From Halieaceae bacterium (GTDB taxonomy: Bacteria > Pseudomonadota > Gammaproteobacteria > Pseudomonadales > Halieaceae): DNA of 38,334 nucleotides. The stretch spans positions 1-38,334 of the forward strand of contig JANQGK010000300.1 of NCBI GenBank assembly GCA_028277365.1. Direction: 5' to 3'. Numbering within the stretch: position 1 is the first letter of the stretch; every line of letters starts with the position of its first letter. Under the pieces are notes generated by a model. The model was not told the origin of the DNA, did no database searches, and saw only the letters and a list, made by a program, of their open reading frames with translations. A program made the translations under genes and the position numbers. Shown in pieces: positions 1-7,686 of the stretch.

Positions 1-165
1 CTGCGCTGGGCCGGGCTGCGCTCGGCCCACCGGCTGGCCCTGTCGCCGATTACCGAGCTGATGCTGAATATGCTCAAACGACGCATTACCGGCAAACCCG
101 CGGACCCTCACCAGGTGCCGTTCTTTCGCGAGCTCAACGGCAAGGAGTTGATCGAGTATGAGTGA
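1..165 (+). CDS. C-terminal end of an unidentified protein (partial)
   Basis: Frame 1 is open from the left edge to a TGA at 163-165 and encodes the last 54 residues of a protein that begins outside the window. The visible tail is basic in the middle (KRR) and ends in the acidic stretch GKELIEYE. I do not recognise the family from this fragment. Its stop overlaps the ATG of the crotonase gene by 8 bases, which suggests translational coupling and places it in the same operon as the acyl-CoA genes downstream. Confidence 0.6.
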   Translation: MRWAGLRSAHRLALSPITELMLNMLKRRITGKPADPHQVPFFRELNGKELIEYE

Positions 166-949
166 ACCACTGCTGATCGATGAGCAGGGGCCGGTGAGCT
201 GGATCACCCTCAACCGGCCGGACCAGCTCAACACCCTGATCATGCCCATGGTGGATGGGCTGGTGGATTACTTCCACGCGCTGGCAGAGCGGCCCGAAAT
301 TCGCATCGTGGTGTTGCGGGCCGAAGGGCGGGCTTTTTGCGCGGGCCTCGACCTGGCCGCCGATGGTGCCGGCTCAGCGCCGACGCCGCAGGCCATCTAC
401 CGCATGCAGAAGCGTATCGGCAATGTCTATCGCGCCATGCGCGCCTGTCCTCAGCCTATCATCGCCCTGGTGCAGGGCGCCGCCTGCGGTGGTGGGTTCA
501 GCCTGGCGCTGGCGGCGGATATTCGTATTGCCGGACAGAGCGCTAAGATGAATGCCGCTTATATCCGCGCCGGCTTCAGCGCCTGTGACATGGGCTGCAG
601 CTACTTTCTGCCGCGGCTGGTAGGGCTGTCGGTGGCCTCGGAATTGATGATGACCGGGCGCTTCATTGACGCCCAGCGGGCCCTCGCGACCGGCCTGGTA
701 TCGGAGGTGGTCGCCGAAGAGGAGCTCGTGGCGGCTGCCCGGCCCTACATCGCGGAGATGCTGAAAACCACGCCGATGGGCCTGCGGCTGACCAAGGAAG
801 GCCTCAACCACGCGGTTGATGCACCTGGCCTCGAAGCGGCCATGGCCATGGAGGACCGGCAGCAGAGCCTCACCGCCCTGACCGCAGACTGCGCCGAGGC
901 CCAGCGGGCGTTTTTCGGCAAGCGCGACCCGGAGTACGGGGATCACTGA
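158..949 (+). CDS. Enoyl-CoA hydratase/isomerase (crotonase) family protein
   Basis: A 263-residue single-domain crotonase, the usual length. The oxyanion-hole segments are visible: FCAGLDL (residues 60-66) and CGGG (110-113). The two glutamates of a canonical hydratase (rat ECH Glu144 and Glu164, as I recall the numbering) are not at the equivalent positions: GGGFS puts Ser115 at the first and Tyr135 sits at the second. It is therefore unlikely to be an ordinary beta-oxidation hydratase. It could be an isomerase, hydrolase or lyase of the superfamily, or use another acid/base. The 8-base overlap with the preceding gene and the downstream acyl-CoA dehydrogenases place it in an acyl-CoA degradation operon. 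Family assignment is firm; the reaction is not known. Confidence 0.9.
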   Translation: MSEPLLIDEQGPVSWITLNRPDQLNTLIMPMVDGLVDYFHALAERPEIRIVVLRAEGRAFCAGLDLAADGAGSAPTPQAIYRMQKRIGNVYRAMRACPQPIIALVQGAACGGGFSLALAADIRIAGQSAKMNAAYIRAGFSACDMGCSYFLPRLVGLSVASELMMTGRFIDAQRALATGLVSEVVAEEELVAAARPYIAEMLKTTPMGLRLTKEGLNHAVDAPGLEAAMAMEDRQQSLTALTADCAEAQRAFFGKRDPEYGDH

Positions 950-1033
950 AGCGATGGCCAAGACTCTGTGCCAGACTAAAACAACTAACAACAAAACAGG
1001 CCGCGCGATGGCGGTCGGGAACGGGGAGACAGG

Positions 1034-1618
1034 ATGGATGCGGGAACGGCGCTGGCGCGCCTGAAGTCGGGGAACGAGCGCTTTGTCAGGGGCGAACTGG
1101 CCGCCGTGGCGGGACGTGAGCCAGCGGCATCGCCGGTAGCGGTGGTACTGGCGTGCTCTGACGCCAAGGTACCGCCGGAGATGGTGTTCGACCAGGTGCT
1201 GGGTGATCTCTATACGGTGCGGGATGCAGGTAATGTGGCAGGCCCCGAGCAGATTGTCGCGATCGAAAAAGCCGCCCGAGACACCGGGGCCCGGCTGCTG
1301 GTGGTGCTGGGCCACTCCGGCTGCGACGCGGTACAGGCGACGCTGGACCAGCTGCGGCTGCCGGAGGAGGAGCGTGATATGACGCTGGCCCCGGTAGTGG
1401 CGCGCATAGCGCCCGCGGTACGTGAGCTGCTGTCCTCGAAGCTCGCCGAGGACGATGCGGCCCTGCTGGCCGCCGCCGTGGAATCCAATACTCTGGCCGC
1501 GGTAGAGCACCTGCTGCACGATTCCGACTTCCTGGAAAGCCACATGCAGTCCGGCGGCCTGGCGATTGTCGGCGCAGTGTATGACCTGGAAACCGGCAAG
1601 GTGAGTTTCTTCGAGTGA
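1034..1618 (+). CDS. Beta-class carbonic anhydrase with Lys in place of the catalytic-dyad Arg
   Basis: A 194-residue protein with the beta-carbonic anhydrase pattern: zinc ligands Cys41, His94 and Cys97 (GHSGCDAV) plus Asp43 in CSDAKVPPE. The family normally reads CxDxR, where the Asp-Arg dyad controls access of Asp to zinc; here the Arg position is Lys45. The enzyme should interconvert CO2 and bicarbonate in the cytoplasm. Start ATG 1034 follows a GGGGAGA Shine-Dalgarno. Only 9 bases separate its stop from an acyl-CoA carboxylase subunit gene, so it may supply bicarbonate for that carboxylation; this is inference from position. An 84-base gap precedes it, so an internal promoter is possible. 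Confidence 0.9.
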   Translation: MDAGTALARLKSGNERFVRGELAAVAGREPAASPVAVVLACSDAKVPPEMVFDQVLGDLYTVRDAGNVAGPEQIVAIEKAARDTGARLLVVLGHSGCDAVQATLDQLRLPEEERDMTLAPVVARIAPAVRELLSSKLAEDDAALLAAAVESNTLAAVEHLLHDSDFLESHMQSGGLAIVGAVYDLETGKVSFFE

Positions 1619-1627
1619 AGGTGCTGC

Positions 1628-3190
1628 GTGGCTGATTCCGACGAGCCAGAACTGCGGCCGGAACTGGCGGCGCTGAAGCAGCGCCTGGCCAATACCGGTG
1701 ATGAAGTGCGTGCCGAGGCGGCCACCCGCCGGCACGGTAAAGGCTACCGCACGGCCCGGGAAAACCTCGACGACCTGGCGGATGCTGACAGTTTCATCGA
1801 GTACGGCCAGTTGGCCGTAGCCGCCCAGCGCAACCGCCGCGATTATGAGGACTTGCAGGTCAACACGCCCGCGGATGGTGTGATTACCGGTATCGGCACC
1901 ATCAACGGCCAACGTGCCGCGATCGTTGTTTACGACTACACGGTGCTGGCGGGCACCCAGGGCTTTTTTCATCACCACAAGCTGGACCGTATTTTCGAAC
2001 TGGCGGAGCAGTGGTCCCTGCCGGTAGTGATGTATACCGAGGGCGGTGGCGGCCGGCCCGGTGATACCGATGCCACCGTGTCGGTAGCAGGTCTGCAGGT
2101 GCAGTCCTTCGTGACCTGGGCGCGGCTGTCCGGCCAGGTGCCACGCATTGCCGTCAACAACGGCTACTGCTTTGCCGGCAACGCAGCGCTGTTCGGCTGC
2201 GCCGATATCACGGTGGCCACTCGCGCTTCCTGGATTGGCATGGCGGGCCCGGCAATGATTGAGGGTGGCGGGCTGGGCGTGCACGAACCTACCGCCATCG
2301 GGCCGATAGAGGTTCAGGAACGTAACGGCACCGTCGATATCGTCGCCGAAGACGAGGCCGATGCCACCCGTGTCGCGCGACAGTTGCTGGGCTATTTCCA
2401 GGGTCCGGTGGAAGCTTGGGAGGCGGCCGATCAGTCGAGTCTGCGCGACGCCGTCCCCGAAGACCGCCGCTGGGGCTACCCGGTGCGGCGTATCATCGAG
2501 ACAATTGCCGACAGCGATTCGTTTCTAGAGCTGCGGAGAGTCTACGGGCGGCCGATCATTACCGGCTTCATGCGCCTGGAGGGACGGCCGGTGGGCCTCA
2601 TCGCCAACGACTGTCAGCAACTGGGCGGTGCGGTCGATGCTGAGAGCGCAGAGAAAGCCGCGCGCTTCCTTCAGCTCTGCGATGCCTTCGAGCTGCCGGT
2701 GGTGTCGCTGACCGATACCCCCGGATTTATGGTTGGCCCCGACAGCGAGAGGCAGGCTGCGGTGCGACGCATGTCGAGCCTGTTTGTGAGTGCCGCCTCC
2801 ATCACGGTGCCGCTGGTCGCCATCTTCCTGCGCAAGGGTTACGGTCTGGGCGCCATGGCTATGACCGGCGGTAGCTTTGCCTCGCCGGTGTATGCCGCTG
2901 CCTGGCCCACGGGCGAATTTGGCGGCATGGGTCTGGAAGGCGCTGTACGGCTGGGCTATCGCAAGGAACTGGACGCGGTACCGGAAGGCCCTGAGCGGGA
3001 CGCGCTGTTCGAGCAGCTAGTGGCGAAACTGTACGAAATCGGCAAGGCCACCGAGGCGGCCTCGCACCTGGAGATTGACGCGGTGATCGACCCCGTCGAT
3101 ACCCGCGCCGTGATCATCCGCGCTCTCAATGCAACCCCCGTGCCGCGGCCGCCCAAGGGCAGCCGCCGCAACTTTGTGGATACCTGGTAG
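1628..3190 (+). CDS. Acyl-CoA carboxylase, carboxyltransferase (beta-type) subunit
   Basis: A 520-residue protein with two crotonase-like carboxyltransferase halves, the size of PccB/MccB/AtuC-type subunits. Visible landmarks are the N-half segment YTEGGGGRPGD, the GGGLGVHEPTAIGP segment, and the C-half segment DTPGFMVGP followed by RKGYGLGAMAM. These enzymes move CO2 from carboxybiotin to an acyl-CoA. The start is GTG 1628 preceded by GAAGG; the preceding gene ends 9 bases earlier. No biotin carboxylase or biotin carrier gene is present in the window, so the partner subunit must be encoded elsewhere. The neighbouring carbonic anhydrase fits a bicarbonate-consuming reaction. The acyl-CoA substrate cannot be read from the sequence; propionyl-, methylcrotonyl- or geranyl-type are all possible. 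Confidence 0.88.
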   Translation: MADSDEPELRPELAALKQRLANTGDEVRAEAATRRHGKGYRTARENLDDLADADSFIEYGQLAVAAQRNRRDYEDLQVNTPADGVITGIGTINGQRAAIVVYDYTVLAGTQGFFHHHKLDRIFELAEQWSLPVVMYTEGGGGRPGDTDATVSVAGLQVQSFVTWARLSGQVPRIAVNNGYCFAGNAALFGCADITVATRASWIGMAGPAMIEGGGLGVHEPTAIGPIEVQERNGTVDIVAEDEADATRVARQLLGYFQGPVEAWEAADQSSLRDAVPEDRRWGYPVRRIIETIADSDSFLELRRVYGRPIITGFMRLEGRPVGLIANDCQQLGGAVDAESAEKAARFLQLCDAFELPVVSLTDTPGFMVGPDSERQAAVRRMSSLFVSAASITVPLVAIFLRKGYGLGAMAMTGGSFASPVYAAAWPTGEFGGMGLEGAVRLGYRKELDAVPEGPERDALFEQLVAKLYEIGKATEAASHLEIDAVIDPVDTRAVIIRALNATPVPRPPKGSRRNFVDTW

Positions 3191-3194
3191 GACG

Positions 3195-4598
3195 ATGGCA
3201 GTCAGCTTCCGGCGTATCGGTCTGGTCCGTGAATGTGAGTCACCGGAGAACCCCGGTGGCCTGGAAAAGCGGGTGGCGCTGGTGCCTGAGGATATCCGGG
3301 CGCTGGTTGCGGCCGGCGCCGAGGTGGCGGTGGAAGCCGGTGCCGGGGAGGGTGTGGGCTTTAGCGATGAAGAATACCTGGCCGCCGGTGCCCGGGTAGA
3401 AAGTGTCAAAGAGATTTACCGTAACAAGGACCTGCTGATCAAGTTCAAGGGTCCCGCCATGGAATCCATCCCCGAGATGGCGCCGGGCTGCACCTTGTTC
3501 TGCATGGCCCATTTCCACTCCTACCCGGAGCGCGCCGCCTTGCTGCAGAAGCACCGCATCAACGTGATCGCCATGGAAGAGGTGCTGGAGTCACCCAAGT
3601 CCCAGAGCGACGTGCGAATACTCGGGCGGGTGGCGATGAATGCGGCCCTGACGCCCATCATGGACGACAACACGATCGGCGGCACCCGGGTGCGGGTCCT
3701 GCAGTGGAGCCCGCGGCTGGACGCGGCGATTCGCCGGGCCGGCAACCGGGACCCGCGCACGCTGGACGTGCTGCAAGGCGACTCCCAGTACCAGGAGCTT
3801 AACAAGCTGGGGACTGAGGCGCTGTATGTTTACGACAGTGACAGCTTTGTCGACGAGCACCGCCTGCTCGCGCGCCTGCAACAGGACGGCTGCCGCCTGT
3901 TTGATCTCGCGCAGTTCGAACAGGAGCAAGGGAACGATGCCGTCGCGGCCTACCGGGCCCAGCACCCGCCGCATCCCTTTGGCATGCGGCGCATCCAATG
4001 CCTGCACGAAACCGGACGAGCCGGTGCCCGCTATGGTGTTGAGCTGTTGAAACAGAACAAGCCCGATATCGACCTGCGGCACGCGAAAGTGGTGGTGCTG
4101 GGCTACGGCAACGTGGGCCAGGGAGCGATACACGAACTCAATGCGCAGGGCGTCGGATGCGTCAATGTGCTGGGTCGCACTCACACCATGCACGGTCGTA
4201 TTGATTACTGGCTGCGCGGCGTTGACCTGGTGGTCAATGGCGCCGAGCAACCCCAGGAACTGCGGGGCCTGAATTTTCTGGTCAGCAACCACCACCTGGA
4301 AACCCTGGTGCCCGACGGTTCCGTAGTGATCGATCTGGTGGGGGGCAGCCCCACCAACCGCTCGCCGGTGGAAGCTGTGCTGAGCTGTACCTTCCTCACC
4401 GACCCACACTTTGTTTACCGCGGCGTGACCGTATCTTCCCTGTGGGGTTGGCCGATGATGGGCATGATGCGTGATACCGCGCTGCGCTATTCCAGCCAGA
4501 TTCGAGATGTATTGCTGGGCCCGGAGCAGCTTATCAGCGGATTGGAAAACATGACCCCCGGGGTGGCGCGTGCGCTGGTCTGCGGCCCGTTTGAATAA
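3195..4598 (+). CDS. Alanine dehydrogenase/saccharopine dehydrogenase-like NAD(P)-dependent protein
   Basis: From ATG 3195, four bases after the carboxylase stop, this encodes 467 residues. A longer reading from 3129 would overlap the previous gene by more than 60 bases and is less likely. The N-terminus carries the AlaDH/PNT-type signature EKRVALVPEDI, and a Rossmann dinucleotide motif GYGNVG lies near residues 303-308. Between them is a segment of about 100 residues (NRDPRTLDVLQGDSQYQEL onward) that I do not recognise. The C-terminal part contains SNHHLETLVPDGSVVIDLVGG. Members of this fold reversibly oxidise amino-acid-type substrates with NAD(P). Its place between a carboxyltransferase and an acyl-CoA dehydrogenase is unusual. 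Substrate unknown. Confidence 0.75.
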   Translation: MAVSFRRIGLVRECESPENPGGLEKRVALVPEDIRALVAAGAEVAVEAGAGEGVGFSDEEYLAAGARVESVKEIYRNKDLLIKFKGPAMESIPEMAPGCTLFCMAHFHSYPERAALLQKHRINVIAMEEVLESPKSQSDVRILGRVAMNAALTPIMDDNTIGGTRVRVLQWSPRLDAAIRRAGNRDPRTLDVLQGDSQYQELNKLGTEALYVYDSDSFVDEHRLLARLQQDGCRLFDLAQFEQEQGNDAVAAYRAQHPPHPFGMRRIQCLHETGRAGARYGVELLKQNKPDIDLRHAKVVVLGYGNVGQGAIHELNAQGVGCVNVLGRTHTMHGRIDYWLRGVDLVVNGAEQPQELRGLNFLVSNHHLETLVPDGSVVIDLVGGSPTNRSPVEAVLSCTFLTDPHFVYRGVTVSSLWGWPMMGMMRDTALRYSSQIRDVLLGPEQLISGLENMTPGVARALVCGPFE

Positions 4599-4610
4599 CA
4601 GGAGTAAGAA

Positions 4611-5783
4611 ATGTCGCTGGATTTCGATTCCGCCCGCCTGCCCAACCCGCACCTGACCGAGGAGCATGAGGCCTGGCGCACCCAGCTCAGGCGCTTTATC
4701 GACGCCGAGATCATGCCCTATGCGGAAGACTGGGACGAGGCGGGTGAGATCCCCATGGAGCTCTGGCTCAAGGCCGCTGAAGTGGGCCTGCTGGGGCTCG
4801 GCTATCCGGAAGAGTACGGCGGCGTACGGGAGGGCATCGATTCCTGGCACGGCTGGATCACCAACGAAGAACTGGCGCGCCACAGCGTGGGCGGGGTCAA
4901 CGCCAGCCTGATGGTACACGGCATCGGCTTGCCGCCGGTGATCAACTGGGGGCCCGACTGGATGAAGCAGGAAATCGCGCCGCCGGTGCTGCGCGGTGAG
5001 AAGCATATTGCCCTGGGCATTACCGAACCGGGCGGCGGTTCTGACGTGGCTCAGCTCAAGACCACCGCCGTGCGCGACGGCGACCATTTCATCGTCAACG
5101 GCTCCAAGACCTATATCACCGGCGGCATGCGCGCCAACTGGGTGTCCACCGCGGTGCGCACCGGGGGCGAGGGGGCGGGTGGCGTTTCGATGCTGCTGAT
5201 CCCCACCGATGCCGATGGCTTCTCCCGCACGCCCCTGGATCGCAAACAGGGCTGGTGGGCGTCTGATACCGCGACCCTGTACTTCGACAATGTGCGGGTG
5301 CCGGTGGAGCACCTGATCGGTGAGGAGAACAAGGGCTTCCTGGTGATCATGACCAACTTCAACGGTGAGCGCATGGCCATGGCCGCCGGCATGGAGGCGC
5401 TGGGCCGGGTGTGCCTCGAGGAGGCGGTGGAGTGGGCCCGCGACCGCAACACCTTCGGCAAGCGCCTGGCGGACCATCAGGTGATCCGTCACAAGATCGC
5501 CATGATGAAGCAGAAGCTCAACGCCACCCAGGCCTATATCCGCTGCTGTTACGAGGCCATTGAAGCCGGCCACCCGGATCCCGGGGATATTGCGCTACTC
5601 AAAGTACAGGCCAGTGAGACCATGGAGTTTTGCGCCCGGGAGGCCATGCAGATACTCGGCGGCATCGGCTACATGCGCGGCAGCCGGGTGGAGCGGATCT
5701 ACCGGGAGGTGCGGGTCAACGCCATTGGCGGCGGCTCGGAAGAAATCATGCGCGACCTGGCGGCGCGCCAATACAAACTCTAA
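4611..5783 (+). CDS. Acyl-CoA dehydrogenase, LCAD/IVD-type catalytic base
   Basis: A 390-residue flavoprotein that introduces a 2,3 double bond into an acyl-CoA and passes electrons to ETF. The ACAD signature ALGITEPGGGSDVAQLKT lies near residues 134-151. The C-terminal loop where MCAD-type enzymes carry their catalytic Glu reads AIGGGSEEIM, with Gly at that position. The helix-G site used by isovaleryl- and long-chain acyl-CoA dehydrogenases reads NGERM, so Glu253, just before Arg254, is the likely base. This type often handles branched or long acyl chains. A GGAG Shine-Dalgarno precedes ATG 4611; the gap to the previous gene is 12 bases. Confidence 0.93.
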   Translation: MSLDFDSARLPNPHLTEEHEAWRTQLRRFIDAEIMPYAEDWDEAGEIPMELWLKAAEVGLLGLGYPEEYGGVREGIDSWHGWITNEELARHSVGGVNASLMVHGIGLPPVINWGPDWMKQEIAPPVLRGEKHIALGITEPGGGSDVAQLKTTAVRDGDHFIVNGSKTYITGGMRANWVSTAVRTGGEGAGGVSMLLIPTDADGFSRTPLDRKQGWWASDTATLYFDNVRVPVEHLIGEENKGFLVIMTNFNGERMAMAAGMEALGRVCLEEAVEWARDRNTFGKRLADHQVIRHKIAMMKQKLNATQAYIRCCYEAIEAGHPDPGDIALLKVQASETMEFCAREAMQILGGIGYMRGSRVERIYREVRVNAIGGGSEEIMRDLAARQYKL

Positions 5784-5794
5784 GAGGTATGAGT

Positions 5795-6460
5795 ATGAAA
5801 CTCTGGCACTGCCGCGGCGCGCGCTCCCTGCGCGCGGTGTGGGCTCTGGAAGAGATGGGACTCGACTACGACATTCACGTCATGCCGTTCCCGCCGCGCC
5901 TCTTCGAACCGGACTATCTTGAGGTCAACGCGCTGGGCACGATCCCGTTCCTGAAAGACGGCGACACTGAGATGACCGAGTCCAGCGCCATCTGTCACTA
6001 CCTGGTGGAGCGCTACCGGCAGTGGGACTTCGGCCTCAAGGCCGATCACCCGGAATACGGCGCCTACCTGAACTGGCTGTACCACTCCGACGCCACGCTG
6101 ACCTTTCCCCAGACCATTGCCATGCGTTACTTCCACCTGGAACCGACGCCGGAGAAGCAGCCGGTGGCAGTGGACTACGGCAAGTGGTTCTACGCCCGCC
6201 TGCGACGGCTCGACGCCCATCTCGAGAACCACGACTGGCTGGTGGACAATCGTTTCACCGTCGCCGATATCGCGGTGGGCTACGCACTCTACCTGGCGGA
6301 CACGCTCAAGCTGGGGGAGGCCTGTGGGCGTGAATTCCGACCTCAGACGGCGGCTTACCTGGAACGCCTGCGGGCGCGCCCGGCTTTCCAGCGCGCCGAC
6401 GCCATCGGTGAGGACAGCGGCAGCAAGGCCGAAGATTTCATTAGGGAGGACGAGTCATGA
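5795..6460 (+). CDS. Glutathione S-transferase family protein
   Basis: A 221-residue protein with an N-terminal thioredoxin fold (KLWHCRGARSLRAVWALEE, with Ser11 and Cys6 as candidate thiol-activating residues), the TESSAI glutathione-binding segment, and an all-helical C-terminal domain (DNRFTVADIAVGYAL). It would conjugate or remove glutathione from an electrophile. Start ATG 5795 is preferred because AAGAGG at 5782-5787 lies 7 bases upstream; ATG 5789 is too close to it. Its stop overlaps the next gene's start (ATGA). A GST inside an acyl-CoA operon could deal with a reactive unsaturated intermediate, or act as an isomerase as in maleylacetoacetate-type reactions; both are inference. Confidence 0.88.
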   Translation: MKLWHCRGARSLRAVWALEEMGLDYDIHVMPFPPRLFEPDYLEVNALGTIPFLKDGDTEMTESSAICHYLVERYRQWDFGLKADHPEYGAYLNWLYHSDATLTFPQTIAMRYFHLEPTPEKQPVAVDYGKWFYARLRRLDAHLENHDWLVDNRFTVADIAVGYALYLADTLKLGEACGREFRPQTAAYLERLRARPAFQRADAIGEDSGSKAEDFIREDES

Positions 6461-7674
6461 ACAGTGCCGTAAACGCACCCTCGCAAACCGAACTCGACGA
6501 GTTCCGCGGCCAGGTGGCCGCATGGCTGAAGGACAACAAGCCCACCGACCCGGGCTTCCTGCTGCCGCAGACCTTCATGGAGGTGGGCTCGGACCAGCAG
6601 CTCGACTTCCTGCGCGAGTGGCAGCACAAGCTGTGGTCCGCAGGATACCTGGGCATGGCCTGGCCGAAGGAGTATGGCGGCCAGGGCGTGCCGCCAGTAT
6701 TCCAGGTCACGGCCGATGCTGAGATGCGCCGGGCCGGCGTACCGATTGCGTTTAATGTGATCGGCCTGGGCTGGGCCGGTCCGTTGATCCTGCACCGCGG
6801 CACTGAGGAAGAGAAGCAGAAGTACCTGAAGAACATCCTCAGCGCCGAGGACATCTGGTGCCAGGGTTTTTCCGAGCCGGACCATGGCTCCGACCTCGGC
6901 AACGTGCAAACCCGCGCTGTAAGGGACGGCGAGGAGTACGTGATCAACGGCACTAAAATCTGGACCACCATGGGGAATTACGCGAAGTACATGATCCTGC
7001 TGGCCCGCACCAACCCCGAGGCAGAGCGCAAATATGACGGACTGTCTTTCTTCCTGTCGCCGATGCAGGTGGATGGCATCGACCCGCGCCCGATCCAGAA
7101 GCTGACCGGCGAGTATGGTTTTACCGAGACCTTCTTCACTGACGCCCGCATTCCGGCTAGCTGCCTGATGGGCGAGGAGGGTGAGGGCTGGAAGATCGCC
7201 ATGCAGACCCTGCAGTACGAGCGCGGTGCCGAGGCCGGCGCCGCCGGCGGCCTGATGCAGGTGCGGGTGGTGATCGAGGACGTGATTGAATGCCTCAAGG
7301 GCGTGACCCGCGACGGCCGGCCGCTGCTGGAGGACCCTGTCATCCGCGACGAACTGGTGAAGCTGATGATCGAAGAAAAGGCCCAGGGTCTCAGCAATAA
7401 GCGCGCTGCCATCCAGGCGCTGACCTCGGACTACCCGCTCTCTCTGAACCTCTCGTCCAAGCTGCGCAGCAGTGAGTACGCCCGGCGCATGCGCAAGTTT
7501 GCCGTGGCAGCCCAGGGCGCACATGGCGGCCTGTACGTGGGTGACGGTGATGCGCTGGATGCGGGTTTCTGGCAGCGCGCCTACCTGAACAACTTCTCCA
7601 CCACCATCGGTGGTGGCACCAGCCAGATCCAAGCCAACATCGTGGGCGAGCACGTGCTCGGCCTGCCGAAATAG
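6457..7674 (+). CDS. Acyl-CoA dehydrogenase, probable catalytic subunit of a heteromeric pair
   Basis: A 405-residue acyl-CoA dehydrogenase. The substrate/FAD signature CQGFSEPDHGSDLGNVQT spans residues 135-152. The C-terminal loop reads TIGGGTSQIQ, without the MCAD-type Glu, but LQYERG places Glu255 before Arg256 on helix G, where IVD, LCAD and mycobacterial FadE26-like enzymes keep their base. The next gene encodes a shorter ACAD lacking both glutamates. Such adjacent long/short pairs in actinobacterial steroid catabolism form alpha2beta2 heterotetramers with one active subunit type, so the same is likely here. ATG overlaps the GST stop by 4 bases. Substrates of the known heteromers carry bulky ring or branched side chains. 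Confidence 0.92.
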   Translation: MNSAVNAPSQTELDEFRGQVAAWLKDNKPTDPGFLLPQTFMEVGSDQQLDFLREWQHKLWSAGYLGMAWPKEYGGQGVPPVFQVTADAEMRRAGVPIAFNVIGLGWAGPLILHRGTEEEKQKYLKNILSAEDIWCQGFSEPDHGSDLGNVQTRAVRDGEEYVINGTKIWTTMGNYAKYMILLARTNPEAERKYDGLSFFLSPMQVDGIDPRPIQKLTGEYGFTETFFTDARIPASCLMGEEGEGWKIAMQTLQYERGAEAGAAGGLMQVRVVIEDVIECLKGVTRDGRPLLEDPVIRDELVKLMIEEKAQGLSNKRAAIQALTSDYPLSLNLSSKLRSSEYARRMRKFAVAAQGAHGGLYVGDGDALDAGFWQRAYLNNFSTTIGGGTSQIQANIVGEHVLGLPK

Positions 7675-7686
7675 GGGGCAGTCGTA

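Noticed and set aside
374..2284. Long minus-strand open frame of 636 codons
   Set aside because: It lies antisense to the crotonase, carbonic anhydrase and carboxyltransferase genes, which have clear motifs. Its product is rich in His, Arg, Gln and Gly, as expected from antisense reading of GC-rich DNA.
3591..5573. Long minus-strand open frame of 660 codons
   Set aside because: It is antisense to the AlaDH-like and acyl-CoA dehydrogenase genes and shows no recognisable domain.
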